Positions 12,201 to 23,769 of a DNA stretch of 64,000 nucleotides are shown here, one piece after another. The stretch comes from Lingula anatina (taxonomy: Eukaryota > Brachiopoda > Lingulata > Lingulida > Lingulidae). Location of the stretch: contig NW_019775635.1 in NCBI RefSeq assembly GCF_001039355.2, positions 1,456,048-1,520,047 on the forward strand, given 5' to 3'. A program made the position numbers and the translations under genes. Below the pieces are notes generated by a model. It was not told the DNA's origin and searched no databases. It saw only the letters and a list, made by a program, of their open reading frames with translations. Numbering within the stretch: position 1 is the first letter of the stretch; each line of letters starts with the position of its first letter.

Positions 12201-14624
12201 ACTGCACATATTCAGTATCTTCTTGTCAGTTATCTTTGAACAACCAAGATAGAAATAGCGATATCGATAAATCAAACGTTTATAGTTCCTTGCTAACGGA
12301 GGTGCCTCAAACGAAAAATATATGGTTTTCGTTACCGTTCTATCTGAAGAATTTAAATTGCCCACTTGGGGTTAAGAATAAGGCATTTCGAACAGGAGAA
12401 ATTAGTTTCAAAAGTTCGCCTACGGCCATCTATTATCAGTTTTATCTGCGTAGTAACAACGCACGCACTGGGGTGCCAAAATAGAAAAGAAAAAAAAAAC
12501 TCACCAAGACTCTTAAACGATTATGTTAGAAATGCTCAACGTTTATGATGCGAAATGTCATTAAGCCCAGCGTTCTGAAGAACGTCATTCATAGGACGAT
12601 AGCTACATGTTAAGAGATTACCGTTCTCCCAGTACCCTTTCAATGATAATGAACGCGTCGGACGAATTCAGAATTAACAAAAGAAAACGTCAGCAGACGA
12701 AAACGCCAAAGAGACATAATGTGCTTTCAATGAGTTGAAGATGTGAGAAGAATGCCACGGGAACGCTAGACAGGTTTTTATTTGATAACCCGGTTTCTTC
12801 TGGAGTTAAGAGTTTTATTTGTCGCCGTCAAAGAGCCATTTCAAAGACGCTTTTGAAATGACGTTTGTGTACAATTATTGATTCCTTTTGCGTAATTACA
12901 ACGACGAAGAGAGGGACATTTCTATTTAGTTTGTATGAACATTTGGATGTTGTAAGGGCATTTAGCGAGTATGCATGCCAAGTGCGTAGACGTCATTTGA
13001 CTGATTGGTTTGTGAGAAAATCAAGTTTCATTCGGTATTTATTATTTGTCACTGGGGTAAACGTCAAGGAAATTCGAGGGTCACAGCACCTGTGTGCGCG
13101 TAATAATATTCCATACATCTGACCCTGATATGTACTTTTAGATGCATTCCTTAAGCTGGGTGGGTGAGGGGGGGGGGAGACAGGGGAGAGGGGTCTTATA
13201 GAACGCTAGCAGGGTCGTTTTATTGAATGAGATTTTTTAATATATCAGCGTAAAACTACTTAACTTCTTAAAATGAAATCAAAGTGTTTTCCTAATAAAA
13301 AATTCTAATGTTTAGAACGAATAGCTTTTTTGTGGATTTCTGTCTTCACTCCGCTACCAGTAGATTGGGGTTCCACCCCTGTGTAGGAGACGCTCTTGCC
13401 CCGGGCAGTGTGTATTGCGATACGGCATCAAATGTAACGGTTCGCATTGCGGTGTACTTGTACCTTATTTTGTGAATGGTATTTCTTCTGTTGAATAACG
13501 CCTTTATAACAGCCAACAAACATGAGCGTACAAGTTTCGCAATGCGTTTCAATGCCCGAGTAAAATAACTGCTAAATTTAATCGATAGTAATTTCATGAA
13601 CTCGGCTCTTATGCAACAAATAATCAAAAACAGACGACAGCGCCAGGAATGTGCAGGTAAACTAAGTTCGCGAGGGAACGGGCCATGAAATAATTCTTAA
13701 GGAGTGGAGAGAGACGAGCACGCGTTAAACATAGGGCATCATAGAAATTAAACGTCTTCTATCTTCTCTCCGATAAAAGCACATTTAAGATAAAAAGGCC
13801 AACGAGGACCCTAAACTCGGTAATGGGAAAGAACACAGGTAAACAACTTCGTAGGTGGGGGTCAGATTTTAAACATACCTTACTTCACCCGCTGCAGTTT
13901 TATACAAGCTCCTGTACAACCCTCTCAGATCATCGCTCAATGGACCGGTGAATTCCCCGAAATAAATCGTACATTCCTGCCCTGCCAACAATGCCTTTTC
14001 CACCTGTAGCACCAGCAAATTATTCTCATCTGCATGGAAATGTTGTAGGATGTTGATGTGAGTTTTTACTCCGTTTCTGTCTCTAGTCGTCACGTGCACC
14101 GCTCGGCTACTTATATTGAGCAGATTACTGTGGAGTATGATAAAGTTGGTCGAGTTTTTTATTTTCGTGTTAATTTCCACTGACCCGTTGAAAATGAACG
14201 TGTCTAGGTCCACTCGTAGTCGGAGTGTGTAATGGTAAGGAATAATGTTCCGAGGTAACCTTATGGTATCCCAGGGTTGTGGGGGGCCAGAATTCTTGGC
14301 TGTCACGGCACCAGAGACGCTGTCACCGTCTGGATATTGAGACGCATTGGATGCAGAGGCAGGTCTGCCCCCGTATCCGCACCCTGCCCGCCTTCCCAAC
14401 AGTCCGGCCAACAAACCCGTGGATATGACCACGACAGCGCCTGCCACGATGAGTAGAAGTATGTGTAAGCGACTGACGTAGCAGCCATGCTTTTGCCAAC
14501 TACGCTTCGGTCGCACAACCTTAACGTCCTTGTCGTTATGAGTGAGCTTCGCGTCCACGTTGTTTTCTGTGTGATTGTTGTCATTGAGCATTCGCTCTCT
14601 CGAGAAATCTTTGAGGTCCGTCAT
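254..14624 (-). CDS. Aminopeptidase N-like M1 zinc metallopeptidase, N-terminal half (8 exons, 3' part outside window)
   Basis: A type II membrane ectoenzyme that removes N-terminal residues from peptides. Coding exons, 5' to 3': 14624-13879, 10416-10307, 7878-7715, 7511-7391, 4436-4282, 1194-1081, 752-618 and 319-254. All have AG/GT borders and phases that chain without a break (537 codons). Residues 1-52 are a polar cytosolic tail and about 53-77 a transmembrane helix, followed by a Ser/Gly stalk and the beta-sandwich N domain. The family signatures are present: YLLAF, the exopeptidase motif GAMEN (391-395), HEVAH (427-431) with the third zinc ligand Glu450 in NEGF exactly 18 residues after the second His, and the transition-state Tyr in ISYDK (513). 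The residue after HEVAH is Thr where mammalian enzymes have Gln. The C-terminal helical domain must lie left of position 1. I saw no further exon in 1-253. ERAP, TRHDE or another M1 paralogue is possible. The M1 family assignment is secure. Confidence 0.93.
2128..2281. repeat. Tandem repeat, about 61 bp x 2.5, in aminopeptidase intron
   Basis: Successive units share CTATCCGTTATTTCAAGG followed by GTCTGCTGGTTGGC and TTCAGAAGTG. Units differ by a few substitutions. The repeat lies in the 3.1 kb intron between the GAMEN exon and the WFGN exon and has no coding sense. Confidence 0.7.
4282..4436 (-). CDS. Aminopeptidase catalytic exon: GAMEN and HExxH
   Basis: This 51-codon exon encodes [13 protein letters not shown], then [10 protein letters not shown], and ends with HEVAHT at a GTAGGT donor. 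It carries the substrate N-terminus binding Glu of GAMEN, the first two zinc ligands and the catalytic Glu. The next exon (1194-1081) opens with WFGN and supplies the third zinc ligand in LNEGF. The X18 spacing across this junction supports the splice prediction. Confidence 0.93.
5838..6117. repeat. 20-bp minisatellite with an assembly N at its right end
   Basis: About a dozen degenerate copies of AAACCTCACTCCGAATTCGT occur in a 2.95 kb aminopeptidase intron. Some units carry AAAAGCTCACT instead of AAACCTCACT, giving a partly alternating pattern. The array stops at the single N at 6118, so its true length is unknown and it probably caused an assembly break. Confidence 0.85.
8365..8402. repeat. 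Poly-G tracts
   Basis: Two runs of G, separated by CGTGCACGT, lie in the intron between aminopeptidase exons 2 and 3. Similar shorter G runs occur at 12134-12147 and 13165-13180. They are low-complexity sequence with no other evident function. Confidence 0.8.
10951..11188. mobile_element. Diverged palindromic MITE (ATTCCCA family)
   Basis: The ends form an inverted repeat: ATTCCCAATGAAAATATTG on the left and the complement of CTATAGTTTCATTGGGAAT on the right. The interior includes GATCGATCTACGTAG and an internal GGGGGAGTGTTGATCTG block. It resembles the better preserved copies at 26171, 41643 and 63727 and carries no ORF. Insertion is in aminopeptidase intron 1-2 or its neighbour. Confidence 0.65.
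13879..14624 (-). CDS. Aminopeptidase exon 1: start codon, cytosolic tail, membrane anchor, start of N domain
   Basis: The ATG at 14624 opens a 248-codon exon ending at a GTATGT donor (phase 2). It is the first in-frame Met before a basic tail and a 25-residue hydrophobic helix rich in Leu, Ile, Val and Ala, as expected of a signal-anchor protein. The extracellular part begins with a low-complexity stalk and then [16 protein letters not shown], which matches the start of the M1 N domain. Several NxS/T sequons (NASQ, NGSV, NSTN, NISS) lie in it, consistent with a glycosylated ectodomain. Confidence 0.9.
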
Positions 14625-16920
14625 TGTTTTTTATTTATTTAATCACACGATCCCCCTTTTATTCCGCTGCACGCTCATTGTGATGACAAGGTTCCATTGC
14701 GTAGGTGAAGGAGTCGTAAATCGTGTCTTCCTCCAGAGCTCTGTCTGATGGCTTGCTACCCGGTGTGAGAACGCTGTGAGAATGCAGGTTACGGGTCTCT
14801 ACACCTGAGTGTAGAGAGGCAATCAGCCGTCACCACCTCGCGCGGATATGAGGTCAACTACTGAATGCACGTCCTTCGCTCACACCACTGACTTAGTCAG
14901 CTACTGTGTGCGCAGAGGCAGCTCGGCTTTTCCAATGATCACAGAAAGTTAACTGAAATTTATAGCAGGGAAAAATATGTACACATCGAAATTTTAGCTG
15001 CCCGGAGTATGGGCTGAACGCTGCTATACTGATGTTAATCTCAGCTGACGTCAAGCGTAAAAGGGTCTTTATCGGCGCCTTCATGCACGAGAAATTACGT
15101 TGCACACAATAAGTAGACAAGCACAAGATATTGTATCGGCTTGGTGTTCTGGGCACACACATCAGCGATAATAATGCCAACACTTTGGTCAATTACCTCT
15201 GGAATTATTCTGGTATTAATGCGCTACGCCTCATTGAAGACGCTTAACGAGCTGTTCAGGAAACGCAAGCTTGCTGTTCGTTTTCTAGAAACACTCGGAG
15301 TGTAGACGCTGTATGGGTGCATTCGCTGTCCGCTGGTAGACTAGATATTATTTCAACATTGACGTAATCGTAACAGTAGATCTTCATCAGCTTGTAACTC
15401 TTCTACACTTTCTAGATGAACTATTTGATATACATCTGAGGTATTTGATATTAAGGAAATGTACTGTAAATATAATATCCGGACCACAAAACCGTCACTG
15501 ACCTCTTCGGTTCAAGTGACTGTCACCAAGTAGTCACATACTTTTTTAATTAGTTAATGATAAATCAAAAGCACACATTTAAATAAATCTGAGTGTTAGA
15601 GGTGAAATTAGGATTTTCTTCTGCCAAACTGTTATTGGTTGGAAGTTATAAAAGAAGTTATAATATGAAGTTATGAAAGAAGAAGGAAATTCCGGTCGTT
15701 TTTCAAAATTTATCAAGAGCAGACATTTGACTGTAGTGCGTTAAATAGATGGGCAGCATTTCCGGAAATGTATCGAAATCACGCATTTTGAATTCACTCG
15801 AGCTATTTCAAGGAAATATATCGCCGTCTTTATCTATAACTGGGATCTTCAGTACTGGTGTAAGATTTTGATGTCATTCCGGCAGTGAAGAAAGGGTACA
15901 TATTACCTGTAAGATGTCCAATAGGATAACAGACGGATCATTAAATTTGAGGTATTAAATGTACTGAACGCAGAATCCCCTGGAACGCTGCCAATGGCGA
16001 TTTATCAAAGGGGTCTCTCGGGGTTTGAGTTGTTAAATCGTTACATTTTCTAGAATTGTCTGAAATTTATGTCTCAGAAGTATGTCGCAACCTTTTGAGT
16101 TATCACGAGCTCTTTTAAAAAATCATTTCCCCGTGAAAATGCCAAGTGACGTAGGCCTATGTAATCGTTAACTTAGCTTAGACCAGGCGACTAAAGAAAG
16201 GGTTTAGAATTTATTTCTACTGAGAACTCAACATAATCATTTATGTGCAAGTATATCTTTAAACCAAGAGGTACTTTCTGTAGTTTTTAACTTTGTTTTC
16301 CGTTACTGTGTCTTTACTTTCGATAAACATTTGCTAAATTCACCGGTGTAGTTTTTATTTCATTTTTTATTTCATTTTTTTTTTATTGTTAAAGGTAGCC
16401 ATTCGGATATTCCCAGAAAACCTTTATATAAGATGTGTAAAATGAATTATAATCATTCTGCAACACAACTCCCTTCTTTCATAAGTAAGGCTCTTGCTGT
16501 TTCATCAAGAAGAAACATAATACAGGCGTTTAACAAAGTTTCAATAAAAGCAACGGTGTGCAAAATATACTCTTATTTATCCTGTATAGATACATTATAT
16601 GTCGTATATTGAAATTCGAGTGGAAAACCGATCGCGACTTTCAAATGCTAATCTGAATACCGTTAACTTGACAGTGGGGCCGCTATATCACTGCCTCACG
16701 CACGTAAGACATGGCGATGGAGAGGAAAGACGTCAAACAGGGGCTTTGTCCATCAATCGATTATAGGACGCGGGCCTTCATTGTGTCCTATATGTAATAT
16801 GAAAGATCGACAAGGGCAACCAGCTAGCTCGGACACTTGCCTGGTCAACCAACTATTGGTCGGTCACCCGCTTTGTCAACCGGCTAGCTCGGACGTAAGC
16901 GGCCATTATAATTAGCTTTA
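14625..16920. other. Upstream region of the aminopeptidase gene, no gene seen
   Basis: This stretch follows the aminopeptidase start codon and should contain its 5' UTR and promoter. I see no long ORF with family resemblance, no repeat array and no convincing TATA box at a fixed distance. Upstream non-coding exons cannot be excluded. Confidence 0.5.
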
Positions 16921-16925
16921 GACTG

Positions 16926-17245
16926 GGTTCCCATAGATTTAGATCGATCTATCCGGATCGATCTAACTCCTTGGGCAGGCCCGTAGCCAGCAATTTCAAA
17001 AGGTTCTGAAAAAGTGGACCTTTTACCATGAAACCTTCATGTGCCTAGATAAATTTTTACCCAGAGGAGACCTTTTCCCAACAAAAGGGGGGTTCTTTTG
17101 AACCCCCCCCCCCCGAACCCCCCTGGCAGTACCCCCTTACAGTTTTGGTAGGCGGGACAGACATTTAAGCATGTTAAGCTGACACCAATCTAGTGAGACT
17201 CCCCAGGGGGATAGATCGATCTACATATATATATATGGGAATGGG
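16926..17245. mobile_element. Palindromic MITE (GATCGATCTA family) interrupted by a second MITE
   Basis: The left end is GTTCCCATAGATTTAGATCG with ATCTATCCGGATCGATCTAA. The right end has CTAGTGAGACTCCCC, GATAGATCGATCTA and GGGAATGGGG. Between them sits an element with the CAGGCCCGTAGCCAGC end (about 16974-17140). The middle of the host element (CCCCCTTACAG, GTAGGCGGGACAGACATTTAA) resumes after it. This is a nested insertion with some host sequence lost. Confidence 0.75.
16974..17140. mobile_element. Nested MITE with CAGGCCCGTAGCCAG end
   Basis: It starts CAGGCCCGTAGCCAGCAATT, contains CTGAAAAAGTGGACC and CAAAAGGGG, and ends in a C-rich CCCCCCTGGCAG. The same family is found cleanly at 43477-43644, where an empty site shows its exact borders. 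It has no coding capacity. Confidence 0.7.
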
Positions 17246-17269
17246 GTCTATGAGAATAGTAAGTGAATA

Positions 17270-17517
17270 GTGGCGGATTTAGAAGGGGTGTCGGGCGGGG
17301 GGGGGGTTAATGACCCCCCTCGATTTCTGAAAAAAATCACACCATTGGTCCCCTATTAAAATTTTGACCAGCTGCATCAAATTTTTAAACCGTACCAAAT
17401 GGCACCGTTCGCCCTTCAGAGGTCCCCGAACCCCACGCCAAGAGGGGGGGGGGGGGGGGGGGGGTCGGCTTCGCATCTGCGGACCCCCCTTTAAATAATC
17501 CTGGATCCGCCCCCGTT
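17270..17517. mobile_element. MITE with GTGGCGGAT / ATCCGCC inverted ends
   Basis: It begins AGTGGCGGATTTAGAAGGGG and ends ATCCTGGATCCGCCCC. Inside are GACCCCCCTCGATTTCTGAA, GGTCCCCTATTAAAATTTTG and a G run. Related copies lie at 18258-18540 and 22990-23238, with a fragment at 27623. Ends of this type are common in hAT-like non-autonomous elements. That class call is from memory and not proven here. Confidence 0.7.
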
Positions 17518-18257
17518 TAAGACAGCTTACTCATTACCGTATATGTATTTGTAAATTATAAAGAAAGATTCATCCTCGAAAAGTCCATGAAGGTCAGACC
17601 TAAGAAATGAGACATCAACCACATCATAAAAACTTTAAGATAACAATGACACATCATTTAGGGATAAATAATTTGATTTATAGCAGCCGCTACTAATAAT
17701 TATATTCCTTTACCCAAATCTGAGACGATTGGAACAATACTAGAAATTTGATAAAAATGCAAAAAAAAAAACATTAAAACAGATAAAATATTAATTTAAT
17801 TCAAAGCTGTAATGGATGCTTAAAAACATATGCAAAGTTTTACAAGCCCTGGGATATGTGTTTCTCGCTTATTAGCTAATAATAGAAATACTGATTTATA
17901 AATCTTGACGGTACCGTATATAACAATGGAAAAATGTCAAAATGATTAACCGACATTTACACAATTGGAGCTCTAACTGGGACCCATTCTGGTCGAAGGT
18001 TTTATGTGAAAACAAATACTCGAATTGCCCTGTTCATTACCCCCACTTACGATAGTTGAGGAATTTACATTTTCTACATTTGTTTGCACAAAGTTGATAT
18101 TGATATTTTTTTGTTCCATTTAAACATCTTTTCCGGTTAACATAAATACTTCTCTTCTACAGAAATCGTAGAGTAGTCACCGTGAGACATCAGAGTCCAG
18201 CTTACGTTCAGTACAGGTAAATCCTGACTGCTGGTACCCCACCTCTAAACTCAACAT

Positions 18258-18540
18258 CCCAGGGGCGGATCCAGGATTATTGGAAGGGGGTCCGAGCATG
18301 CGAAGCCGACCCTTCCCCCCACCCTGGCATGGGGTTCGGGGGCCGCTGAAGGGCCCCAAAATTTTGGGTCTTTTAGAGGGAGAAAGGTGCCATTTGGTAC
18401 GGTTTTGAACTATGATTCATCTAGCCAAAATTCTAATTTCAAGAGGGGAATGATTGTGCGTTTTATCTTTTCAGAAATCGAAGGAGGGGGAGGGTCAGGA
18501 ACCCCCTTACATCCCCCCCCCCCTCAATCCGCCACTGCGT
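18258..18540. mobile_element. MITE with GGGGCGGATCCAGGATT end (opposite orientation)
   Basis: It opens AGGGGCGGATCCAGGATTAT and closes CAATCCGCCACTGCG. The interior matches the element at 17270 in reverse orientation (GGTGCCATTTGGTACGG, TTTCAGAAATCGAAGG). No ORF. Confidence 0.7.
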
Positions 18541-20655
18541 CCCCTTTATAGATCCCCTGAAAGGGTTTCTGACACACCCCTAGATTATAGGAGGGTGCCA
18601 TCTCTTCGTATTTAAAAGATACCAGATAAGCAACTCCACAGATAAATAGATATTTTATTTATTCTGAATTGTGAACAGAAGCACATAAGTTAAAGAATTT
18701 TTTTCTTTTTTACAATATCTGTAATTCAAGCAGTCAAAACAAAATACGTGCTATTTAAAAGGATAATATTACGATAGATTGTATCTCAGAATACACTGAT
18801 ATGACTGAGGTTTCTAAAAACTTCATATATATATCGCCAGAGATCAACTTTTCCTTGTCATATGGCGACAGAGAGAGAGGGTGAACGTATTAAGTTATTT
18901 AATACCCCTTCTGTTGTGTAGCATTTGGCTTAGTTCACTGTAACAAAAGTCAGTCCTTTATTCAACCATTATTTATATATAATCTTTATATCAGGGCTTT
19001 TTCAGGCCACATCTTTTTATTTCTTTTGACATATTGACAGTTAAGAACTGTCAAGGCTGACGCACATCATTGTTATCAACAATTCCAATTTGTTGAGCGT
19101 TTTGCCTTGGCCGCGTGCCGAGCGCTATGCGCAGTGGTCTCCGTGTAGCGTTTGCCGAGGTTAACTGTCGCTCACCATAACATATCTCTTCCGTAGAGAT
19201 ATCCCAGCGGAGACGCACAACGACCATAAGCATCATTCATAAAGACAAATTATCTCAAATTTCAAGGAACTGCTCTCCACTGGGATCTGCTTATCTCCGG
19301 TGTTTCGTGCGTCTATAAAATAAAACGAATTAGAAGAAAAGAGAGTGAAATTTAGACGGGTGTGGAAACTATCGATGTGTAGCAGACAGATAGAAGAGGG
19401 CGAGTCAAATGAAAGAAAAAAATTCAGGGACCACGAGCAAAGACGGTAGCAGCATGTTCGACCATAAAATTATATAATATTCAGAGAGAAAAGAGAGGTG
19501 ATTGTATTCAAATCGGGTAATACTGAAGATAAAACATGCTAGTATGATCCTCCCTCTGGCGCCGTGACTGACATTCTGATACCAGCCTTAAAGGACAAGC
19601 TCGTGATTCAGACCTTCTGCTGGGAATTCTAAAAGACTTTAAGTGATACTTAGAAGTCATGACGAGCATAAAATTCCCTACCAAACCAAAATGGACAAAA
19701 AACAAGAAGACGAGACGCCGTGATCCTCGCCAGGTGTAACTCGGCTCATGCGTCCCTGACTGTCCGCGGGGGAAGTTATTACCTGGAAACCCTGGCTGCA
19801 TATGAACACAGAGAAGAGAACGCAAGAAAATTTTGCGGTCTCTAATGTTGATCTGTGTTTTTTTTTTTTTTTTTTTTTGGTCATGGAACTTGAACGTTTA
19901 TTTCGTATTCATTGTTGTAGTTGAGCAGTATTCCAGCTGCTGCAACACAATGCTCTTCCTATTACATGTATAAAGGCGCACTCAATGTATGGATGCCAAA
20001 GTAAATTACACTCCTAATTACACTCCTAAACTTCCTTTCCCCCTCTCTGCCCCTCCCCACTTCTCTTTAAACGAAGAACCTATATACGGGAAACAACGTA
20101 ACACACCGGTAGACCTACATCCCTGATTGCCACTGAAATATCAGCGCGATACCATTCCTAAAATAGTTCAAATAAATTATGTTAGGAACATAAAAAAACT
20201 CTGATACGCGCATAACATATATTTGATAAAGCTCTCAGGACTGGACTCGGTGCAGACTGCGGTGACAGAATGCGTCTACAGCTTCTCTGTCGCATCTAAC
20301 TCTGCACAGGACATAAAGCATACAGATTTGTTTATATAATATCCTTCTCCTTTGATCACCTTAATCAAAATATAAATTTGCTGATGAAGGGTGATGTTTT
20401 GGTAATATCTGAAACTCAGAGACCCCGTGACGGACCTTCGAACATCCCTCCCCCCTCCGGCTATGGGCCTGCTCAAGTGACTCCACAGGTAATAATGATT
20501 GATGGGAAGATAGATTACAGTGTATCCAAGCTGGCACATTATGTTAAGCACAAGCTTATCTTCCACATGGTATGTACCCAGTTGTTCTACAGTGCTGGTC
20601 TTTTTTCCCCCGATTTCAACCTCTACTATATGCTGAGTGCTTAGCAAGGAGACAG
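18541..20655. other. Intergenic stretch, no supported gene
   Basis: I see an AT-rich stretch, a T run at 19858-19878 and a few open frames of about 100-130 codons (for example 20276-20665 minus). None has a recognisable motif, a splice context or codon use like the confirmed genes. The 3' UTR of the PPC gene may extend into the right end. Confidence 0.5.
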
Positions 20656-20659
20656 CAGG

Positions 20660-20853
20660 TACCATCTTACGCGGCTTAGATGTCCTGCATGCCTACTGAA
20701 GCTACCAAACAATCGTTTTAACTATTAAAATTACCCCCTTGCAGCTTCAGTAGGCGTGTCAAATATCTAAGCCACTTCAGTTGATTGCAATTTAGTAACT
20801 GTAAGAATCCCCTAGGAGTCAATCTTCAGTTAGTATAATAGCGTCTGGGAATG
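20660..20853. mobile_element. Palindromic MITE remnant (ATTCCCA family)
   Basis: Around a central AATTACCCCCTTGCAGCTTC lie inverted arms: GGCTTAGATGTCCTGCATGC with CTACTGAAGCT against AGCTTCAGTAGGCGTGTCAA with ATATCTAAGCC. The right end reads GTCTGGGAATGGTCCCTT, as in other family members. The left end is degraded. Confidence 0.6.
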
Positions 20854-20892
20854 GTCCCTTAGAATATCAACATACACCAGGGTCTGTAAATA

Positions 20893-21599
20893 TTATTCTT
20901 GGTTTTGTCTTTTCTCAATAACAAGTTCATTATAGCCAGTCTCAGGGTCCATGACATCCTTGAACTCCAGTTCCATACACTCTCCAAGCACAATCTCTGC
21001 AGTGGTATGAACAATTAGGTCACCAATCACATGACCACCGATCACATGACCAGTGACATCAGAGAGGCTGATGTGGAGATGCGGGTGCAGGTGGTCACTG
21101 TCTCCTCTGAGGGTCCCAACCAATGACACTATCTCAAAATTCTCATTAAAGGTTTTTATCTACAAAAAAGATAGTACTAGTATCTTTATCCCAGAAAGGC
21201 TAAATACCCTGCAAGTTAATTGTAAGCACAAGACATATACCCTGGTATTATATAATGACAGTGAGACAAGTACAAATCTCAATGACATGTGTCATGTATT
21301 CAGTACAAGAGATATATTTGCACATGGACAAATTACACTTTTGTCTATGATTTGCTTGAAAGAAATGATTTCTGCAGCTTTGCCAATCACCAAAGCTGTC
21401 TCCACATTTGTTATACCTCCTCCTTGCCTACATCTTTGTTTGTCGCCATTCTGAGTGTGGCTTTCCTTACACTCCCCACACACGTCATGACGAAGACTGC
21501 CTTCAGTCCGCTCCTCTGAACAAACTGCACTAACGCTGACCTGATTTCCTGCCCAGGGGTAAGACGCAGGGCATAGCTCCTGGTGGAACTACAGAATAC
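20893..21599 (-). CDS. PPC (DUF296/PCC) domain protein, two exons visible, start not found
   Basis: Exons are 21599-21432 (56 codons) and 21159-20893 (88 codons plus stop). They join in phase 0 through GTAGGC...TTTTGTAG. Exon 1 encodes YALRLTPGQEIRSALVQFVQ, GLKAVFVMTCVGSVRKATLR. Exon 2 encodes FEIVSLVGTLRGDSDHLHPH, HISLSDVTGHVIGGHVIGD and a C-terminal ELVIEKR tail. This order (PGQEI, TCVGS, SLVGTL, HLHISLSD, GGH, AEIVLGE) is the single-domain PPC fold known from prokaryotic proteins and from plant AT-hook nuclear proteins. There it forms trimers, with an Arg and clustered His near the trimer centre. No AT-hook (RGRP) is present. The 5' end begins at an acceptor (CTTCAG), so the initiator Met must be in an unidentified upstream exon, perhaps within 21600-23700. 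Biochemical function is unknown. Confidence 0.85.
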
Positions 21600-23769
21600 C
21601 TGAAGAGGGGGACATCAATATATTAATACACACATAGAGTTTATATTGGGAATGAATTACACCATTCACTTAAGGGCCCCTGTAGGCCTACTTTTCATGT
21701 TCACCTGGAGAAAACCTGAGGAGTTCATTAATGTACTAAGACCCATCATCAAGTAGGCCTATGTTATTTTATATTGCTGGCTCATAGGCCTTATTGGTTG
21801 GCACTCAAAACTAATTTAAGCCTACCTGGGCAACATTTTTGTCCTCATCAGCCGTTTCTGTCATTTTTGCACCTAAAAAACGACACCTTAGCGTGTAATC
21901 ATATAAAATATGTACTTCAAAGATTTATATACATTTGTTTTCACTATAGAAATAATTATCCTACTAGGCCCTATTAGGCCAATGCAACCTATTAAACCTA
22001 GACCTACCTACCCATAGCAGGCCCACAATGTAGGCCTCTTTCTAGTTCAGTTTTAAGATTTAAAATGAAAGCAAAACCATCATTTATCTAATTCTTCACA
22101 AACCATATAAAGATATGACATCATAACCATTTGACTGTTGATTGCAGGTATAAATAATTATGAATTTTGAGGAAGATTTCACTCACATTAGGTAAAAAAC
22201 AGTTCAGTATGCGACTCTGAAAACTGCAACCACTGCCCACCGATGCAAACAGATGGTAAATTCCTACACAATTTTCCTAATGTTATATCTCTCCCCATTT
22301 ATTCATTTATTTTCATTTTGGCTTCATCTTCATTTCTCTTAGATTAAATGTAAAATGTTTCAGTTAAATGGAATCTCTCTGAAATATCTAATAGATATAT
22401 CTGTGTATTGAAAAATTACGATGCAATGAAAAATATTGAAAACATGAAAATGAATAGGCCCCCCTAAGACTTATTCACATTCATTCATATTTCGCGCCCT
22501 GATGAGTGACAGAAAATTTTAATGCTTAAATATGCATTGAAAAGAGGTAAGAGATTGTGTGTTATTTATCTTCGTTACTTTTCTCTTTTTAAAAAAAATG
22601 GCGTTTTTTTAAACCTCTGCTCTGGATTAATAATAGGGCCTACTTTCTTTTGTTTTATTTAAAGTCATGTTTTACGTTCTAGATATTAAAGCTAGTGGCA
22701 CTAGTCGAGGGAGAAATGAACCGTAGGCCTACAACTGATCATGGCGTTCTCATTTTTCCTCATGCCTGTCTTGGGCTCATTTCCAATGTGCAGCGTTTTG
22801 CCGATATAAACAGTGGTGTATTCTTCAAACCCACACCACGTTGATCAACTACAAATTAAAACTCGCATTTTGTTCGATGTGCTTTATTATAAACTTATTC
22901 AAGATATATCCTTTTAATAGAACAAATAAATTGTTAATTATTACATCCAAATGTCGGACACTCATGGTTCACAGACTGCTTACATTACAATCCTTGTTAT
23001 GATTTAGAGGGGGTCAGGGGGGTCCTGACCCGCCCTTCGGTTTTTGAAAAATATATCACACCAATATTCCCCTTTTGAATAGCTAAATCAGAGGGCACTG
23101 TTTGCTCTCCATATTAAACACCAAACTATTTTCGGAGCCCTTGAGTAGGCCCCTAACCCCACACCAAACCCAAGGCCTGTCATTCCGCCCCCCCCCCCCG
23201 CCCCCCACTTCAAATAATCCTGGATCTGCCCCTGTAAATACCGACACCTCTCTAGGTTATACATAAATATGCATAGCAGAGAAATTAAAGTGTATTCTAA
23301 ACAAATACTAACACTCCGAGTAATACTGATTGCATATGCCATATTTACCTGTCAGATTATTTGACATGGTGGATAATACTGTACATGCGCATCATGGGGA
23401 TTGAGGTGGGGTGCATTATCAAACACAAGTCTTAAGCGCAGTTAAGGGGCTGGTCCTGTCCATTTCTTAATCCCAATGTATACCAGAAAAATGCAAATCC
23501 TATGTCAATATTTTCTAAACTACTATTCCCCCAATTAAACTCTGCTTTGAAATATTTGCAATCACAGTTTAAAGTAATGAAATTAAAGGATCTACTCTTT
23601 TTTCTGTATATATTACAAACACAATAGACTTACCAGAGATAAGACACTTTCGAGGTCCGCAATTATCACAAGTTTCAGCTAATACCAAAGAAAAATTCCG
23701 TCCCGCAAAATTTGTTCAAGATAGACGACAATAGACTATAATTCAAATAACTAGGTAACAAGATCTTCG
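21600..23769. other. Upstream flank of the PPC gene
   Basis: It should hold the missing first exon of the PPC gene. On the minus strand a plausible donor (TATCTCTG|GTAAGT) is near 23632, but no ATG frame leads into it in phase 0, so it could only be a non-coding exon. Repeated TAGGCCTA words occur at 21680-22030. A transposon lies at 22990-23238. Nothing else recognised. Confidence 0.45.
22990..23238. mobile_element. MITE of the GGATCCGCC family
   Basis: It ends AATAATCCTGGATCTGCCCC and contains GACCCGCCCTTCGGTTTTTG, CCCCTTTTGAATAG and a CCCCCGCCCCCC run. It is the same family as the elements at 17270 and 18258, more diverged. Confidence 0.6.

Noticed and set aside
12083-12484. 133-codon open frame on the plus strand
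   Set aside because: It lies in the large first intron of the aminopeptidase gene, has no recognisable motif and contains low-complexity G and A runs. Chance openness is likely.
20276-20665. 129-codon frame (minus) and an overlapping 88-codon frame (plus)
   Set aside because: No family motif, no splice context, and the right part overlaps a degraded palindromic transposon. It could be 3' UTR of the PPC gene.
23600-23700. First coding exon of the PPC gene ending at GTAAGT near 23632
   Set aside because: The phase-0 frame meets a stop without an ATG. At best it is a non-coding leader exon.
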